This document shows, piece after piece, positions 5,102 to 5,833 of a stretch of 5,833 nucleotides of DNA. The position numbers and the translations under genes are program-made. The notes under the pieces were generated by a model. The model was not told the DNA's origin and did no database searches. It saw only the letters and a program-made list of their open reading frames with translations. Source of the DNA: CAYLLD01 sp964425135 (GTDB lineage Bacteria; Pseudomonadota; Alphaproteobacteria; Rhodobacterales; Rhodobacteraceae); the NCBI GenBank assembly GCA_964425135.1, contig CAYRKW010000110.1:1-5833 (forward strand). The letters run 5' to 3'. The first letter of the stretch is position 1. Each line of letters begins with the position of its first letter.

Positions 5102-5833
5102 TATCGCTTATACGCCTCCTCAGTCGGACAGCCGCACGGCCAAGATTGTGCTGCGTTGGGGCCTGTACCTGATGCTGGGCGTCTTCGTCCTATTCTACCT
5201 GATGCCGCTGTTTGTGATGGTGACGACGTCGTTCAAGAGCCTTGACGAAATCCGCACCGGTGACTTGATCTCGCTCCCGCGCGAAGTGACCTTTGATGCC
5301 TGGCGCACCGCCTGGTCAGAGGCCTGCACCGGCATCCAGTGTGAGGGGGTGCGTCCGTTCTTCTGGAACTCGGTCGCGATCGCGATCCCGGCGGTTCTGA
5401 TCTCGACCCTAATCGGTGCTCTGAACGGTTACGTCGTGGCGCAGTGGCGCTTTAAGGGCGCGAACCTGTTCTTCGCGCTGATGCTCTTTGGCTGCTTCAT
5501 TCCGTTCCAGGTCGTGCTGCTGCCAATGGCACGCATGTTGGGCTTGATGGGGCTGGCGGGCACGATCCCCGGGTTGATCTTTGTCCACGTGATCTATGGC
5601 CTGGGCTTCACGACACTGTTCTTCCGAAACTATTATGTGTCGATCCCGGCAGAACTGACAAAGGCCGCCAAGGTCGATGGTGCAGGCTTCTTCCGCATCT
5701 TCTGGTCGATCTTCCTGCCGCTATCGCTGCCTATCATCGTTGTGACCGTCATCTGGCAGTTCACCCAAATCTGGAACGACTTCCTGTTTGGCGTATCCTT
5801 CTCTCAGGCCGGCACACAACCTGTGACCGTCGC
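5094..5833 (+). CDS. Sugar ABC transporter permease, MalG/GtsC-like, 3' end cut by window
   Basis: This is the second inner-membrane subunit of the importer. The frame is open from the ATG at 5094 to the window edge (246 codons); a family member is usually about 280-300 residues, so roughly 40 residues are missing, including the last membrane segment. GAGGA lies 6 bases before the ATG, which is inside the end of the first permease gene (8-base overlap). Membrane segments are at about 20-46, 90-113, 124-143, 155-178 and 203-222. The EAA loop starts at E187 (ELTKAAKVDGAGFFRIF), with the VDGA core. A periplasmic loop has C78 and C83 (EACTGIQC), which could form a disulfide. The visible end, GTQPVTV, is a sequence I recall from MalG-type permeases just before the final transmembrane segment. 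The gene for the ATPase (MalK/UgpC/MsmX type) is expected to follow. Confidence 0.93.
   Translation, partial: MTDIAYTPPQSDSRTAKIVLRWGLYLMLGVFVLFYLMPLFVMVTTSFKSLDEIRTGDLISLPREVTFDAWRTAWSEACTGIQCEGVRPFFWNSVAIAIPAVLISTLIGALNGYVVAQWRFKGANLFFALMLFGCFIPFQVVLLPMARMLGLMGLAGTIPGLIFVHVIYGLGFTTLFFRNYYVSIPAELTKAAKVDGAGFFRIFWSIFLPLSLPIIVVTVIWQFTQIWNDFLFGVSFSQAGTQPVTV

Overview
The window looks like part of an alphaproteobacterial chromosome, most likely from the Rhodobacteraceae (roseobacter group). The reasons are moderately high G+C, GC-rich codon use, strong GGAGG-type ribosome binding sites, and protein sequences that read like roseobacter or rhizobial versions of known families. No search was possible, so family names rest on motifs and remembered homologues.

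Layout: positions 1-493 hold no convincing gene. They contain an AT-rich stretch and a structured, possibly dispersed intergenic repeat. Positions 494-2678 carry a leftward two-gene operon: an OmpR/PhoB-type response regulator, then, 7 bases later, a membrane-bound sensor histidine kinase. A 234-base divergent intergenic region (2679-2912) follows. Positions 2913-5833 carry a rightward operon: a periplasmic sugar-binding protein of the glucose-binding GtsA/TtGBP type, then two MalF/MalG-type inner-membrane permeases. The second permease is cut by the right edge. The ATPase expected for the transporter would lie beyond it.

How they work together: the pairing of a two-component system with a GtsABC-like sugar importer recalls Pseudomonas, where GltR/GtrS controls the glucose transporter gtsABCD. 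The inferred circuit is that the kinase senses a periplasmic signal and the phosphorylated regulator binds the shared intergenic region. That region holds a GTAAC-type direct repeat phased at 10 bp (2737-2783), the geometry expected for OmpR-family regulators. A GC-rich hairpin with a UUCG loop between the binding-protein gene and the first permease probably sets the usual excess of binding protein over permease.

The most interesting points are the phased repeat array, an altered G1 box in the kinase, a kinase periplasmic domain with a cysteine pair, and the possible dispersed repeat at the left.
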